This document shows, piece after piece, positions 54,224-63,730 of a stretch of DNA of 64,000 nt (positions are counted from its first letter, which is position 1; each line of letters begins with the position of its first letter). A program made the translations under genes and the position numbers. The notes below the pieces were generated by a model, which was given only the letters and a program-made list of their open reading frames with translations, was not told the DNA's origin and ran no database searches. Source of the stretch: Salinimicrobium xinjiangense DSM 19287 (lineage in GTDB: Bacteria > Bacteroidota > Bacteroidia > Flavobacteriales > Flavobacteriaceae); assembly GCF_000423585.1 (NCBI RefSeq), contig NZ_AUIG01000014.1, forward strand, positions 81,886 through 145,885, given 5' to 3'.

Positions 54224-55162
54224 ATGAAGAGAACATTTTTACTCCTGTTGATCACTGCTATGGCTTGTAAAAGTCCGCAAAGAAATATTGTGACAGAAGC
54301 TTCAGGCCTGCGGACTTCTTCAGGCACTGTGGAACGCATTAAAGAGTTTCCTTCTCAATTCGTCCCTCACAGAAACATAGATGTGTGGCTTCCGGAGAAT
54401 TATCCTTCTGCAGGAAAATATCAGGTTTTGTATATGCATGACGGGCAGATGCTATTTGATCCTTCCTTCACCTGGAACAAGCAGGAATGGGGGGTGGATG
54501 AAACCATGCAGCGGTTAATAAGTGAGGATAGTATTCCCGCCACTATAGTAGTAGGCATCTGGAATTCCGGTGCAAACAGGCATTCAGAATATTTTCCGCA
54601 GAAGCCTTTTATGGAACTTTCAGAAGAAATAGGAGAAGCTTATGTAAAGGAAAATGAAAAGAAAAAAGGCCTCTTTTCAAATTCGGTTTTTTCAGATGCA
54701 TATTTAAAATTTATTGTTGAGGAACTTAAACCTTTCATTGATAGCACTTATGCCACACGGCCTGAACGAGATGCGACATTTATCGCCGGGTCCAGTATGG
54801 GCGGATTGATCTCCTGGTATGCAGTCTCTGAATATCCTGAAGTTTTTGGAGGTGCGGCTGCTATTTCAACTCACTGGCCTGGGATTGAAGCTAAAGAAGA
54901 TAACCCCGTCCCCGGAATGTTTTTGGGATATCTAAGGGATAACTTGCCTGCTCCCGGTAACCACAGGTTTTATTTTGATTATGGAACCGAAACCTTAGAT
55001 GCTTTGTATGAACCGCATCAAAGGAAGGTGGATAATCTTATGGAAGAATTTGGTTATTCTGAAGATAACTGGATAACGAGAAAGTTTGAAGGGGCAGACC
55101 ATTCTGAGGATTCCTGGAAAGCAAGACTGGCAATCCCGCTGAGATTTTTACTTAAAAATTAA
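54224..55162 (+). CDS. Esterase-like alpha/beta hydrolase, probable lipoprotein
   Basis: 312 residues. The signal peptide ends in a lipobox-like TAMAC (Cys15), followed by Lys, so the protein is likely lipid-anchored. The domain matches the PF00756 esterase family: MHDGQMLFDPSFTW, Ser elbow IAGSSMGGLISWY (Ser near 190), and the His in GADHSEDSWK. It resembles the neighbour at 51494-52315. It begins 8 bases after the ABC transporter, so the two are co-transcribed. Confidence 0.87.
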   Translation: MKRTFLLLLITAMACKSPQRNIVTEASGLRTSSGTVERIKEFPSQFVPHRNIDVWLPENYPSAGKYQVLYMHDGQMLFDPSFTWNKQEWGVDETMQRLISEDSIPATIVVGIWNSGANRHSEYFPQKPFMELSEEIGEAYVKENEKKKGLFSNSVFSDAYLKFIVEELKPFIDSTYATRPERDATFIAGSSMGGLISWYAVSEYPEVFGGAAAISTHWPGIEAKEDNPVPGMFLGYLRDNLPAPGNHRFYFDYGTETLDALYEPHQRKVDNLMEEFGYSEDNWITRKFEGADHSEDSWKARLAIPLRFLLKN

Positions 55163-55229
55163 CTTTTAAGAAGGTAACAATCTTCTGAATTTGCGTCTTA
55201 TAAATATACCTAAGGATAAGTTTTACTAA

Positions 55230-55700
55230 ATGAAAATAGAGGAGGCCATTCAACGCCTGGAGAGATCTGCAGGAATTCCCGAAAGAAACACTTCTGTAAG
55301 GATCAAACAAAAGTTCAGTAATATTTTGCATGAAGTCAAATACAAAGAGCTTTCTCCGGATCAATTGCTAAGAATAGAAGAAGAACTGGAACAAATATTT
55401 GATGGTTTGGATCTTGGAACAGAAAATGCAGACCGGCAACTAAAGATGAGATTGCGGAGGCTGCTTAAATATTTAAGAATTAATTTTTCGCTGGTTCCTG
55501 AAGGTTATTGTGCTACATACGGTTTGAAACTCGGATTATCTGGCGGATTGTTAATCATGCTCATTCTTCTAATATATACATCATCCACTCTTACCTTTTA
55601 TACTCCTTTAGGTGGTTTGATCACTGGATTTATAGTTGGCTCTCTTTGCGATCGCCGGCAAAAGAATAAAGGAAAATCTTTACTCACTCGAATGGTATAG
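55230..55700 (+). CDS. Membrane protein of unknown function
   Basis: 156 residues. A charged helical N-terminal part (about 1-85, coiled-coil-like with EERL and QLKMRLRRL stretches) is followed by two hydrophobic helices (about 99-117 and 124-140) and a basic tail (CDRRQKNKGKS). No family recognised. The LigT-like gene begins 11 bases after its stop. Confidence 0.65.
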   Translation: MKIEEAIQRLERSAGIPERNTSVRIKQKFSNILHEVKYKELSPDQLLRIEEELEQIFDGLDLGTENADRQLKMRLRRLLKYLRINFSLVPEGYCATYGLKLGLSGGLLIMLILLIYTSSTLTFYTPLGGLITGFIVGSLCDRRQKNKGKSLLTRMV

Positions 55701-55710
55701 ACCCTCAAAA

Positions 55711-56253
55711 ATGGCAAATTCAAAGGCTCTTTATTTTCTGGCTCTTGTTCCCCCAAATGAAGTAAAGGAGGAAATTCGACAAATTAAGCTGGAGATCAAA
55801 GAGAAATATGATGCATCACACGCCTTAAAATTACCGGCCCATATTACAATCATTCCTCCATTCCGTCTTGAGAAGCAACAAGAGGGGGATATATTTAAAA
55901 AGCTTAAGCTAATAAGTTCCTTTCAAGCTGGATTCACCGTAAAACTTAAGAATTTTGGACATTTCGGGCAGCGGGTAATCTTTATTGAGGTAGAAAATCC
56001 TCAACCGGTAATGGATATTTACACTAAAGCCAAAACATATTTACCTTCGTGTTTTTCTAATCCTGAAGATTCTTCCCTTCACCCGCACATCACCCTTGCC
56101 ACCCGGGATCTAAAAAAAGATAAATTTAAAGAAGCCTGGCAGGAATTTAAAACCCGCACTTATTCGGGTTCCTTTGAAGCGATAAGTCTGCTTCTATTCA
56201 AACACAACGGGAAATCCTGGGATATTTACAAGGAGTTTTCATTTAACTTGTAG
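55711..56253 (+). CDS. 2'-5' RNA ligase-like / cyclic phosphodiesterase (LigT, 2H fold)
   Basis: 180 residues. The two catalytic HxT/S motifs of the 2H superfamily are clear: LPAHITIIPPF (about 43-53) and LHPHITLATRD (about 127-137). Members act on 2',3'-cyclic phosphates or 2'-5' RNA bonds. The frame is open from 55636, but the first 25 residues overlap the previous gene and do not match the fold; MANSKALYF at 55711 is the better start. Confidence 0.88.
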   Translation: MANSKALYFLALVPPNEVKEEIRQIKLEIKEKYDASHALKLPAHITIIPPFRLEKQQEGDIFKKLKLISSFQAGFTVKLKNFGHFGQRVIFIEVENPQPVMDIYTKAKTYLPSCFSNPEDSSLHPHITLATRDLKKDKFKEAWQEFKTRTYSGSFEAISLLLFKHNGKSWDIYKEFSFNL

Positions 56254-56363
56254 AAGAAAGATTGGATTTAGGATTTTCGGGAAAAAGTTGATTGTTTAAA
56301 CTGTACTTTTCTTCAAAATAAATACATTTAACCAGGGATTATTTAAATCTTTATTCACAGCCT

Positions 56364-58331
56364 ATGCATTTTCCATTACTTCAGGATATAGTGGTTTTAC
56401 TGGGATTTTCGATGGTAGTGGTAATGTTGCTTCAGAGATTCCGGATGCCCTCCATTCTTGGATTTTTAATTACGGGAATTGTAATTGGACCTTTTGGATT
56501 TGCACTTATTGAAAATCCAGATCAGGTGGAACTCCTTTCAGAAATTGGAGTTATCCTATTGATGTTCGTCATTGGAATGGAGCTCTCCATTAAACAACTG
56601 GCATCCATGAAACGGACGGTCTTCTACGGTGGTTTTCTACAGGTAGGATTAAGTATAGTTGTGACCGGATTGATCTTTTACTTCCTCGGATTTTCATGGA
56701 ATGAATCGGTGTTTATCGGTTTTCTTTTTTCGCTTTCAAGTACCGCGATTGTATTAAAGATACTGCAGGACCGCAATGAGATTACTGCACCCCATGGCCG
56801 TACAGCCCTCGGAATCCTTATTTTCCAGGACCTCATAGTAGTTCCCATGATGCTGGTAACTCCCATTATGGCGGGAAGCTCCGGCAACCTTTTTAATGAA
56901 GTTTTATTTTTAATACTTAAGAGTGCACTGGTCATAGCATTTACTTATGTAAGTGCAAAGTACCTCGTTCCCCGGGGAATGTATCTAATAGCAAAAAGCA
57001 AGAGCAAAGAATTGTTTCTATTGGCGACTATAACCCTTTGTTTTACGGTTGCTTTCATTACGGCTTCTGCCGGTTTATCTCTGGCCTTTGGAGCCTTTCT
57101 TGCGGGTTTGATCATTTCAGAATCAGATTACAGTCATCAGGCTACCAGCACTATTTTGCCTTTTAGAGAGCTTTTTATAAGCTTTTTCTTCATTTCGATA
57201 GGAATGCTGCTCAATCTTCAGTTCTTTATTGAGAATACTGGAATCATTCTTTTAATGGTTCTCGCTGTACTTCTTATCAAAGGGGGAGTTGTTGCCCTGG
57301 CTGTAGCTGCCTTAAAATATCCTGCAAGGACCATTCTTCTTTCTTCCATGGCCCTTTTTCAGGTGGGGGAATTTGCTTTTATCCTTTCGAAAATAGGAAT
57401 TGAAAGTGGTCTGTTGACGCCAGAAATGAACCAGTATTTCCTTTCTGTTTCCGTCTTTACCATGTTTCTTACTCCTTTTATTATTATGTTCTCGGGCAGG
57501 ATCTCAGATCATTTACTGAAACCTCTGAATAAGAGAACGAACCCTCAAAAATCATTTTCTAAAGCTGAATCTGAAGAAGAGCTGGAAAATCATCTGGTTA
57601 TCGTAGGTTACGGGATAAACGGAACCAATCTGGCCCGGGCGGCAAAATATGCCGAGATACCTTATATGATCCTGGAATTAAATGCACAAATTGTAAAACA
57701 GGAAAAAGCTAAAGGTGAACCCATTATGTATGGAGATGCAGTTCAGGAACACATGCTGGACTTTGTTAATGTAAAAAAAGCGAGGGTAGTGGTAGTGGCA
57801 ATTTCCGATCCACAGGCTACAAAAACAATTGTTTCGAATATTCGTCACCTTTCTCCTTCTGTATATATTGTAGTAAGGACCCGATATGTAAAGGAAATAG
57901 AAAGCCTGCTTGCTCTTGGGGCAGATGAAGTCATTCCGGAGGAATTTGAAACTTCAATTGAGATCTTTTCCCGGGTGCTGACCAATTACCTGGTACCGGT
58001 TGATGAGCTGGAGAATTTGGTAGACTCTGTAAGAGCCGACAATTACCAGGTATTTCAATCCCGGAAAACCTTTCACAGCTTTCACTCCTCTGCCATTCCC
58101 GACTTTAAGATTAGCTGCGTCAGGGTTTTGGCCGACAGTGGGCCTGTAGTAGGAAAAACTATTGAAGAAGTAGATGTACGACGAAAGTACGGGGTAAATA
58201 TTCTTGCTGTTTCCAGGAAAGGAGAAATGATCACAAGTGTCTTTCCCAATGTAAAGCTTTTACAGCATGACCGGGTTTTCATTAGCGGAGACCAGGAACA
58301 TATTGATGCTTTTTATAAGGCAGTTAACTAA
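56364..58331 (+). CDS. CPA2-family monovalent cation:proton antiporter (KefB-like) with TrkA domains
   Basis: 655 residues. About twelve membrane helices (1-385), including the IFQDLIVVPMM motif near 152 with the conserved Asp of the transport site. A linker is followed by an RCK/TrkA-N domain (about 405-520; GYGINGTNLARAAK binds NAD) and a TrkA-C domain (about 575-655, with a GDQEHIDAF end). It probably exchanges K+ or Na+ for protons under nucleotide control. Single gene. Confidence 0.9.
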   Translation: MHFPLLQDIVVLLGFSMVVVMLLQRFRMPSILGFLITGIVIGPFGFALIENPDQVELLSEIGVILLMFVIGMELSIKQLASMKRTVFYGGFLQVGLSIVVTGLIFYFLGFSWNESVFIGFLFSLSSTAIVLKILQDRNEITAPHGRTALGILIFQDLIVVPMMLVTPIMAGSSGNLFNEVLFLILKSALVIAFTYVSAKYLVPRGMYLIAKSKSKELFLLATITLCFTVAFITASAGLSLAFGAFLAGLIISESDYSHQATSTILPFRELFISFFFISIGMLLNLQFFIENTGIILLMVLAVLLIKGGVVALAVAALKYPARTILLSSMALFQVGEFAFILSKIGIESGLLTPEMNQYFLSVSVFTMFLTPFIIMFSGRISDHLLKPLNKRTNPQKSFSKAESEEELENHLVIVGYGINGTNLARAAKYAEIPYMILELNAQIVKQEKAKGEPIMYGDAVQEHMLDFVNVKKARVVVVAISDPQATKTIVSNIRHLSPSVYIVVRTRYVKEIESLLALGADEVIPEEFETSIEIFSRVLTNYLVPVDELENLVDSVRADNYQVFQSRKTFHSFHSSAIPDFKISCVRVLADSGPVVGKTIEEVDVRRKYGVNILAVSRKGEMITSVFPNVKLLQHDRVFISGDQEHIDAFYKAVN

Positions 58332-58411
58332 GCCTGAAACATTTCTTCGCAAACGTTTGAAAAATCTGTAAAAACCTGATACTTATCATTCCTTCCTGCT
58401 GGCCTTGTACC

Positions 58412-58419
58412 TAATTTTG
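58412..58419 (+). promoter_or_regulatory. -7 promoter box TAATTTTG for fhs
   Basis: Full TAnnTTTG match 24 bases before the fhs ATG; the -33 position has only TTCC (2 of 4) at the 19-base spacing. Confidence 0.45.
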
Positions 58420-58443
58420 TTGTCAATAAAAAGCAGGAAATAG

Positions 58444-60129
58444 ATGATGACCACAGCACCTCTTACCGATCTGGAAATTGCCCAGAAGATCCAATTAAAA
58501 CCTATTACAGAAATTGCCAAAAAGTTAGGACTCGACTCCGAAGAGATCGAGATGTACGGAAAGTATAAAGCCAAGCTTCCGTTATCCAGGATTGACAAAG
58601 ACAAGCTTAAGAACAGTAATCTTATTCTGGTTTCAGCAATCTCACCTACTCCGGCAGGGGAAGGAAAAACTACAGTTTCCATTGGTCTTTCAGAAGCCTT
58701 GAACCGTATTGGAAAGAAAACAACAGTGGTATTGCGTGAACCTTCTTTAGGTCCTGTATTCGGGATCAAGGGTGGTGCCACAGGAGGAGGCTATTCTCAG
58801 GTGCTTCCCATGGAAGATATCAATCTTCATTTTACAGGTGATTTTTCGGCAATAGAAAAAGCGCATAATTTACTGGCAGCTCTGGTTGACAATAATATTC
58901 AGTCAAAGACTAATAATCTGGGACTTGATCCAAGAACCGTCTCTCTTAAGCGGGTAATGGATGTTAATGACCGTGCCCTTAGAAATATTGTGATAGGTCT
59001 TGGAGGTACAGGATCGGGAATTCCGCGGGAGAGCGGCTTTGACATCACCGCGGCATCAGAGATCATGGCTATTATGTGCCTTGCAGAAAACCTGGAAGAT
59101 CTTAAAGGTCGTTTAGGGAATATCTTTATTGGATATACCTTTAATAAAAAACCGGTCTTTGCGCGGGATCTAAACGCTGAAGGGGCAATGGCAACTTTGC
59201 TCAAAGATGCCTTAAAACCTAATCTCGTTCAAACTATAGAAGGAAATCCTGCAATTATTCACCTGGGACCTTTTGCAAATATTGCACAGGGAACCAATTC
59301 GGTAATCGCCACCCGCATGGGAATGAGCCTTTCAGACTACACGGTGACAGAAGCAGGTTTTGGTTTCGATCTTGGAGCAGAAAAATTCCTTGATATCAAA
59401 TGTCAAAGTGCCGGATTGTCACCAAAGGTTGTGGTGATGACAACAACCATCAGGGCATTAAAATATCATGGTGGCGCACCTCTTTCATCTCTTACAATAC
59501 CTAATGTTGAAGCTCTTGAGAAAGGTCTTCCTAACCTGGAGAAACATCTTGAAAATGCACGGCAGTTTAATATAACTCCTATTATAGCGATCAATAAGTT
59601 CTACAGTGATAGTGATGAAGAGATTCAGGTTATCCTTGATTTAGCTGATAAACTAGATATCAAAGTTGCACTTTCAGACGGTTGGGCCAAAGGAGGAGAA
59701 GGAGCTTTAGATTTGGCTTATAAAGTGATAGAAGCTATAGAAGAAGGGAAATCTGAATTTAAACCGCTTTACGACTGGGAAGATTCAGTAATGAATAAAA
59801 TTGAAACTATAGCTAAAAAGATCTATGGGGCCGACAGGGTTGAATATGCACCCAAAGCCCGTAAGGATCTAAAGACTATTATGGACCTTGGACTGGAAGA
59901 ATTACCTGTTTGCATTGCAAAGACTCAGAAATCATTGTCAGACGATCCTATGCTGCTGGGTAGGCCTTCAGGATTTACTCTTAATGTAAGGCAAATTGAA
60001 ATAGCTTCGGGCGCAGGATTTTTAATCCCGATAACCGGAGACATGATGCGGATGCCGGGATTACCTGCACATCCGGCATCAGAAAATATCACTATTGATT
60101 TGGAAGGAAATATTTCGGGGCTAATTTAG
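58444..60129 (+). CDS. fhs: Formate-tetrahydrofolate ligase
   Basis: 561 residues, usual length for the enzyme that makes 10-formyl-THF from formate, THF and ATP in one-carbon metabolism. The P-loop is in PTPAGEGKTTVSIG (about 67-80), and the substrate and folate loops include VFGIKGGATGGGY, KPGLGG-type GLGGTGSGIPRES, and TEAGFGFDLGAEKF. The ATG at 58447 three bases later is equally possible. Single gene with a strong terminator. Confidence 0.95.
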   Translation: MMTTAPLTDLEIAQKIQLKPITEIAKKLGLDSEEIEMYGKYKAKLPLSRIDKDKLKNSNLILVSAISPTPAGEGKTTVSIGLSEALNRIGKKTTVVLREPSLGPVFGIKGGATGGGYSQVLPMEDINLHFTGDFSAIEKAHNLLAALVDNNIQSKTNNLGLDPRTVSLKRVMDVNDRALRNIVIGLGGTGSGIPRESGFDITAASEIMAIMCLAENLEDLKGRLGNIFIGYTFNKKPVFARDLNAEGAMATLLKDALKPNLVQTIEGNPAIIHLGPFANIAQGTNSVIATRMGMSLSDYTVTEAGFGFDLGAEKFLDIKCQSAGLSPKVVVMTTTIRALKYHGGAPLSSLTIPNVEALEKGLPNLEKHLENARQFNITPIIAINKFYSDSDEEIQVILDLADKLDIKVALSDGWAKGGEGALDLAYKVIEAIEEGKSEFKPLYDWEDSVMNKIETIAKKIYGADRVEYAPKARKDLKTIMDLGLEELPVCIAKTQKSLSDDPMLLGRPSGFTLNVRQIEIASGAGFLIPITGDMMRMPGLPAHPASENITIDLEGNISGLI

Positions 60130-60157
60130 GGGCAAGAACTGTTTTCTTCCATAACAA

Positions 60158-60188
60158 AAGAACCTTCCGGAAATTCCGGAAGGTTCTT
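60158..60188. terminator. Bidirectional terminator, fhs / DUF2267
   Basis: Perfect 13-bp stem (60158-60170 with 60176-60188) and 5-base loop, CTTCCGG core. The T-run after it is interrupted (CATTTTT). It lies between convergent genes. Confidence 0.9.
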
Positions 60189-60208
60189 CATTTTTAAAGA
60201 AATTTTTA

Positions 60209-60652
60209 TCAGGATACTAATTCTTTTACTTCTTTAGGTAATTGATCCTTTATGTGATGGAGTTGATCATCACTCATAAATTTTTTAAGGGAATTGAGTG
60301 TAATGGAAATGATTTCTTCAGTAGATTTCTTCCATGGAAAATCCTCTTCTCCATACTGCGCCTGAATTTGCTTTACTTCAGTTTTCATTTCTTCAATGCT
60401 GCTGAAATCTTTTGGTGGTTTTTCAGTGTATTTCCAGTTCTCTACATATATCCCTTTAAAGATCATTGGAAGAGGATCGATTATTTGAAAAGATTCCCCT
60501 AAATGTATTCTGTCTCTAATGGTATGCATGACCGCTCTCCATATAGTAAGTACCCTGTCCTTTTCCTCGGGATGTTCAAGATCCCTGGCCAGTTCATTGA
60601 CATAATCATATGCCTCTTTGGCAAATTTGTTAAAACTTAAATTGGATTCCAT
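60209..60652 (-). CDS. DUF2267 protein
   Basis: 147 residues, all-helical. The arrangement FAKEAYDYVNELARDLEHPEEKDRVLTIWRAVMHTIRDR, read in pieces, with LPMIFKGIYVENWKYTEKP is characteristic of DUF2267. A repeat-like second half (about 85-147) follows. Function unknown; relatives are linked to stress response. Single gene. Confidence 0.83.
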   Translation of the reverse strand: MESNLSFNKFAKEAYDYVNELARDLEHPEEKDRVLTIWRAVMHTIRDRIHLGESFQIIDPLPMIFKGIYVENWKYTEKPPKDFSSIEEMKTEVKQIQAQYGEEDFPWKKSTEEIISITLNSLKKFMSDDQLHHIKDQLPKEVKELVS

Positions 60653-60842
60653 ATGATTCTTTTTTTGGTTAATATTCAGTTTCTATTAGAATATAAGAAA
60701 TATGGAAGATTGCGTCAAGGAATTACTCTTGTTTAACTATTTGTAAAACAGTATTTTAATTGTTTCGGAGATAATTGAGATCAAAATAAAGGGTGCCGGA
60801 GAAATATTTTTGTCACTGCTGATTTTCAACTAATTTTTCCTC

Positions 60843-60850
60843 TACATTTG
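60843..60850 (+). promoter_or_regulatory. -7 promoter box TACATTTG for the RimK-GCS2 operon
   Basis: Full TAnnTTTG match 19 bases before the ATG at 60870. No good -33 box at the standard spacing. Confidence 0.5.
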
Positions 60851-60869
60851 AATAAAATTTACATCCTTA

Positions 60870-62327
60870 ATGAATAAATATTTAGTCGTAAATAAACCTG
60901 AAAACTGGAATATTTCTCTTGAAAATGTCCGGGTTATTTCGGCCAAAGATTACCTTACAAAACCCGAATTCTCCCGACAAAAAAAGGCCCGTGTTTTCAA
61001 CCTTTGTAAAGACTACTCCTATCAATCCAAAGGCTACTATGTTTCCCTGCTCGCTGAAGCACGAGGTCATCTGGCCATTCCAACAGTTAAGAATATTGTA
61101 GATCTAAGGGAGCCGAAACTGGTAAAGATCGTTTCAGATGAATTTGATGATCTTATCCAGAGAAGTCTTAAGAGCATAAAATCAACCGAATTCACACTGA
61201 GTATTTATTTTGGTCAAAATGTGGCTCAAAAATATAAGGAGCTGAGTGCGATGTTTCACAGGCATTTCCAGATTCCTTTTATTCGCGTAAAATTCAATTA
61301 CACCAATAAATGGAATATAAAATCCATTAAAGCTTTATCTGAAGTAGAGATCCCAGGGGAACATTTACCTTATATGCGTGATTTCGCCATTCAGTACTTT
61401 GCAAAGAAGAGATACGATACCCCAAAAAGTGAATCCTACGAATATGATCTCGCTATTTTGATCCAGGAGCATGATCCTGCGCCTCCCAGCAATCAGAAAG
61501 CTTTGAAGAAATTTGCTGAAGTTGCAGAGAAGATGAATTTCTATGTGGAATTTGTCTATCCAAAAGATCTTTCACGTCTTTCGGCTTTTGATGCCTTATT
61601 GATACGGCAGAGCACCGAAGTTAATAACGATGCATATGCTTTTGCCCGAAAGGCGCAACAGGAAGATATTGCCATTGTGGATTATCCCGATGCAATTCTT
61701 AAATGCTGCAATAAGGTATTCATGGCAGAAGCTCTGGAAAATGCAGGAATTCCTACTCCCAGAACGATAATAGTACATAAGGACAACAGAAACAAGATCA
61801 TTGAAAAAACAGGTTTGCCACTGGTTTTGAAGTCTCCCGATTCTACTTTCTCCTTTGGAGTAAAAAAGGCTTCCACTCCCGAAGAATATGAAACGCTGGT
61901 AGGGGAGATGCTCAAAAAATCTGAACTCGTGATCGCACAGGAGTTTACACCTTCAGATTATGATTGGCGTATAGGAATTCTTGACGACAAACCTCTGTTC
62001 GCCTGCCGTTACTATATGGCTAAGGGTCACTGGCAGATCTATAACTGGGATGCCGGTAAAAAGGATGATCGCGAAGGCAATGCAGATGTAATGTCCATTG
62101 AGGAAGTGCCGAAGAAAATTTTGAACGCTGCCCTTAAATCAGCCAGATTAATGGGGAAAGGTCTTTATGGCATAGATGTAAAAGAGGTAAATGGGAAGCC
62201 TCTTGTTATAGAAATCAATGATAATCCCAATATAGATTTTGGAGTAGAAGATCGGTTCTATGGTGATAAAATCTATATAGAGATACTTACTGCTCTTAAA
62301 AATCGTCTTGAAAAGAAAACCCAATGA
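60870..62327 (+). CDS. RimK-like ATP-grasp ligase with N-terminal RLAN-type domain
   Basis: 485 residues. The N-terminal 190 or so residues resemble the RimK-like ATP-grasp-associated domain (RLAN); residues about 195-480 are the ATP-grasp fold, with KSPDSTFSFGVKKAS glycine-like loop, AQEFTPSDYDWRIGILDD and the metal site VIEINDNPNIDFG. RimK-type enzymes add amino acids through acyl phosphates. It overlaps the GCS2 gene by 4 bases (ATGA), so the two ligases are made together. Substrate and product unknown. Confidence 0.87.
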   Translation: MNKYLVVNKPENWNISLENVRVISAKDYLTKPEFSRQKKARVFNLCKDYSYQSKGYYVSLLAEARGHLAIPTVKNIVDLREPKLVKIVSDEFDDLIQRSLKSIKSTEFTLSIYFGQNVAQKYKELSAMFHRHFQIPFIRVKFNYTNKWNIKSIKALSEVEIPGEHLPYMRDFAIQYFAKKRYDTPKSESYEYDLAILIQEHDPAPPSNQKALKKFAEVAEKMNFYVEFVYPKDLSRLSAFDALLIRQSTEVNNDAYAFARKAQQEDIAIVDYPDAILKCCNKVFMAEALENAGIPTPRTIIVHKDNRNKIIEKTGLPLVLKSPDSTFSFGVKKASTPEEYETLVGEMLKKSELVIAQEFTPSDYDWRIGILDDKPLFACRYYMAKGHWQIYNWDAGKKDDREGNADVMSIEEVPKKILNAALKSARLMGKGLYGIDVKEVNGKPLVIEINDNPNIDFGVEDRFYGDKIYIEILTALKNRLEKKTQ

Positions 62328-63571
62328 GTTATCAACTTTTTGAAGTTTTTGGAGTAGAGTTGGAGTATATGTTGGTGCATTCCAAAACGCTGAGGGTAAA
62401 TCCTATCGTTGACAAACTGCTGACCCGCAAGAATGGCACATTAACATCTGATGTGGAGAACGGAAAGATCGAATGGAGTAACGAACTTGTTGCACATGTG
62501 GTGGAGATGAAAACCAACGGCCCCACTGCCGATCTTGAATCCCTGGATGAACTTTTTGCCGAAAATGTGGCTGAGATGAATCTGCTGTTAAAGGAATTTG
62601 ATTCAGAACTCTTGCCGACAGCAGCCCATCCTTTAATGCATCCTGAAACCGAAATGCAGTTGTGGCAGCATAACTACAGCAAAATATATGCTTTATATAA
62701 CCGGATTTTCGATTGTAGAGGGCATGGCTGGAGTAATGTACAAAGTATGCATCTTAATTTGCCGTTTTCAGGGGATATGGAATTTGAAAAGCTGCATGCG
62801 GCAGTACGTATCCTTCTTCCAATCATCCCTGCATTAAGTGCAAGCTCTCCTGTTTTTGAAGGAAAATTCACAGGATTTAAAGATACGCGGATGCAGGTGT
62901 ATAAGACCAACCAGAAGGAAATTCCTGAAATGACAGGTAAGGTCATACCCGAACAATTATTTAGCAGAAAAGATTACTTCAGTGGGATCTTTGAGCCCAT
63001 CAACAAGGCAATAGGTCCACACGATACAGAAGGTATCCTGGACCATCATTTTCTCAATTCCCGGGGAGCCATTGCCCGGTTTGACAGGGGAGCGATTGAG
63101 ATTCGGGTGATAGATATACAGGAATGTCCCAAAGCCGATGTAGCCATTGCTGTTTTAATTATTGAAGCACTTAAGCTTTTGGTAAGTGAAGAATTGGTTT
63201 CTTTAGAAGATCAAAAAAACTGGCATGAAAATGATCTTTTTGAGATCTTTAATTCCGTCATTGTTGATGCTGAAAATACCAGTGTCAAAGATGGCAATTT
63301 CGCCGATATTTTTGATCAGGAAGCGGGAGTAACAGTAAATGAAATCTGGAAAAAGATCTATGCTCACGTAAAGGAGAATATTTCTGAAAAACATCAAAAT
63401 TCTATTGAATTGCTTCTGAAAAACGGAAGCCTTTCAACCCGAATACTCAATGCCTTGGGAGAAGATCCTTCAGAAGAAGAAATTCTTCGGGTTTATAGGG
63501 AACTGGCAGATTGCCTGGCAGAAAACCGGTTTTTTCTCAATAAACAATTAACAGTTACCAATTACCAATAA
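62324..63571 (+). CDS. Glutamate-cysteine ligase-like carboxylate-amine ligase (GCS2 family)
   Basis: 415 residues. GCS2 fold: FGVELEYMLVHSKTLRV near the N-terminus (metal-binding Glu residues), VEMKTNGPTADLES, SVQSMHLNLP-type segment GWSNVQSMHLNLPF (about 130-143) and the RGAIARFDRGAIEIRVIDIQECP block (about 246-268), read in pieces. GCS2 proteins form gamma-glutamyl or related amide bonds. Because it is coupled to a RimK-like ligase and no glutathione synthetase is present, a modified peptide or metabolite is more likely than glutathione. Confidence 0.87.
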   Translation: MSYQLFEVFGVELEYMLVHSKTLRVNPIVDKLLTRKNGTLTSDVENGKIEWSNELVAHVVEMKTNGPTADLESLDELFAENVAEMNLLLKEFDSELLPTAAHPLMHPETEMQLWQHNYSKIYALYNRIFDCRGHGWSNVQSMHLNLPFSGDMEFEKLHAAVRILLPIIPALSASSPVFEGKFTGFKDTRMQVYKTNQKEIPEMTGKVIPEQLFSRKDYFSGIFEPINKAIGPHDTEGILDHHFLNSRGAIARFDRGAIEIRVIDIQECPKADVAIAVLIIEALKLLVSEELVSLEDQKNWHENDLFEIFNSVIVDAENTSVKDGNFADIFDQEAGVTVNEIWKKIYAHVKENISEKHQNSIELLLKNGSLSTRILNALGEDPSEEEILRVYRELADCLAENRFFLNKQLTVTNYQ

Positions 63572-63611
63572 ACAATTATCAAAAACATAACTATACAACC
63601 CTGGAACCTGC

Positions 63612-63653
63612 AATCTGGAACCTTAAACCTGGAATCTGGAACCTTAAACCTTG
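63612..63653. repeat. Two tandem copies of a 21-bp unit
   Basis: AATCTGGAACCTTAAACCTGG at 63612-63632 and a second copy at 63633-63653 that differs near its end. The flanking bases (CTGGAACCTGC) belong to the same word family. Located between the GCS2 gene and the IS. Confidence 0.85.
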
Positions 63654-63730
63654 AGTCCACTCTAAAAACAAATTTACTTCAATTAATTCTAAGAATGGAT
63701 TATCTTTAAACCACTTTCCAATGTACTATC

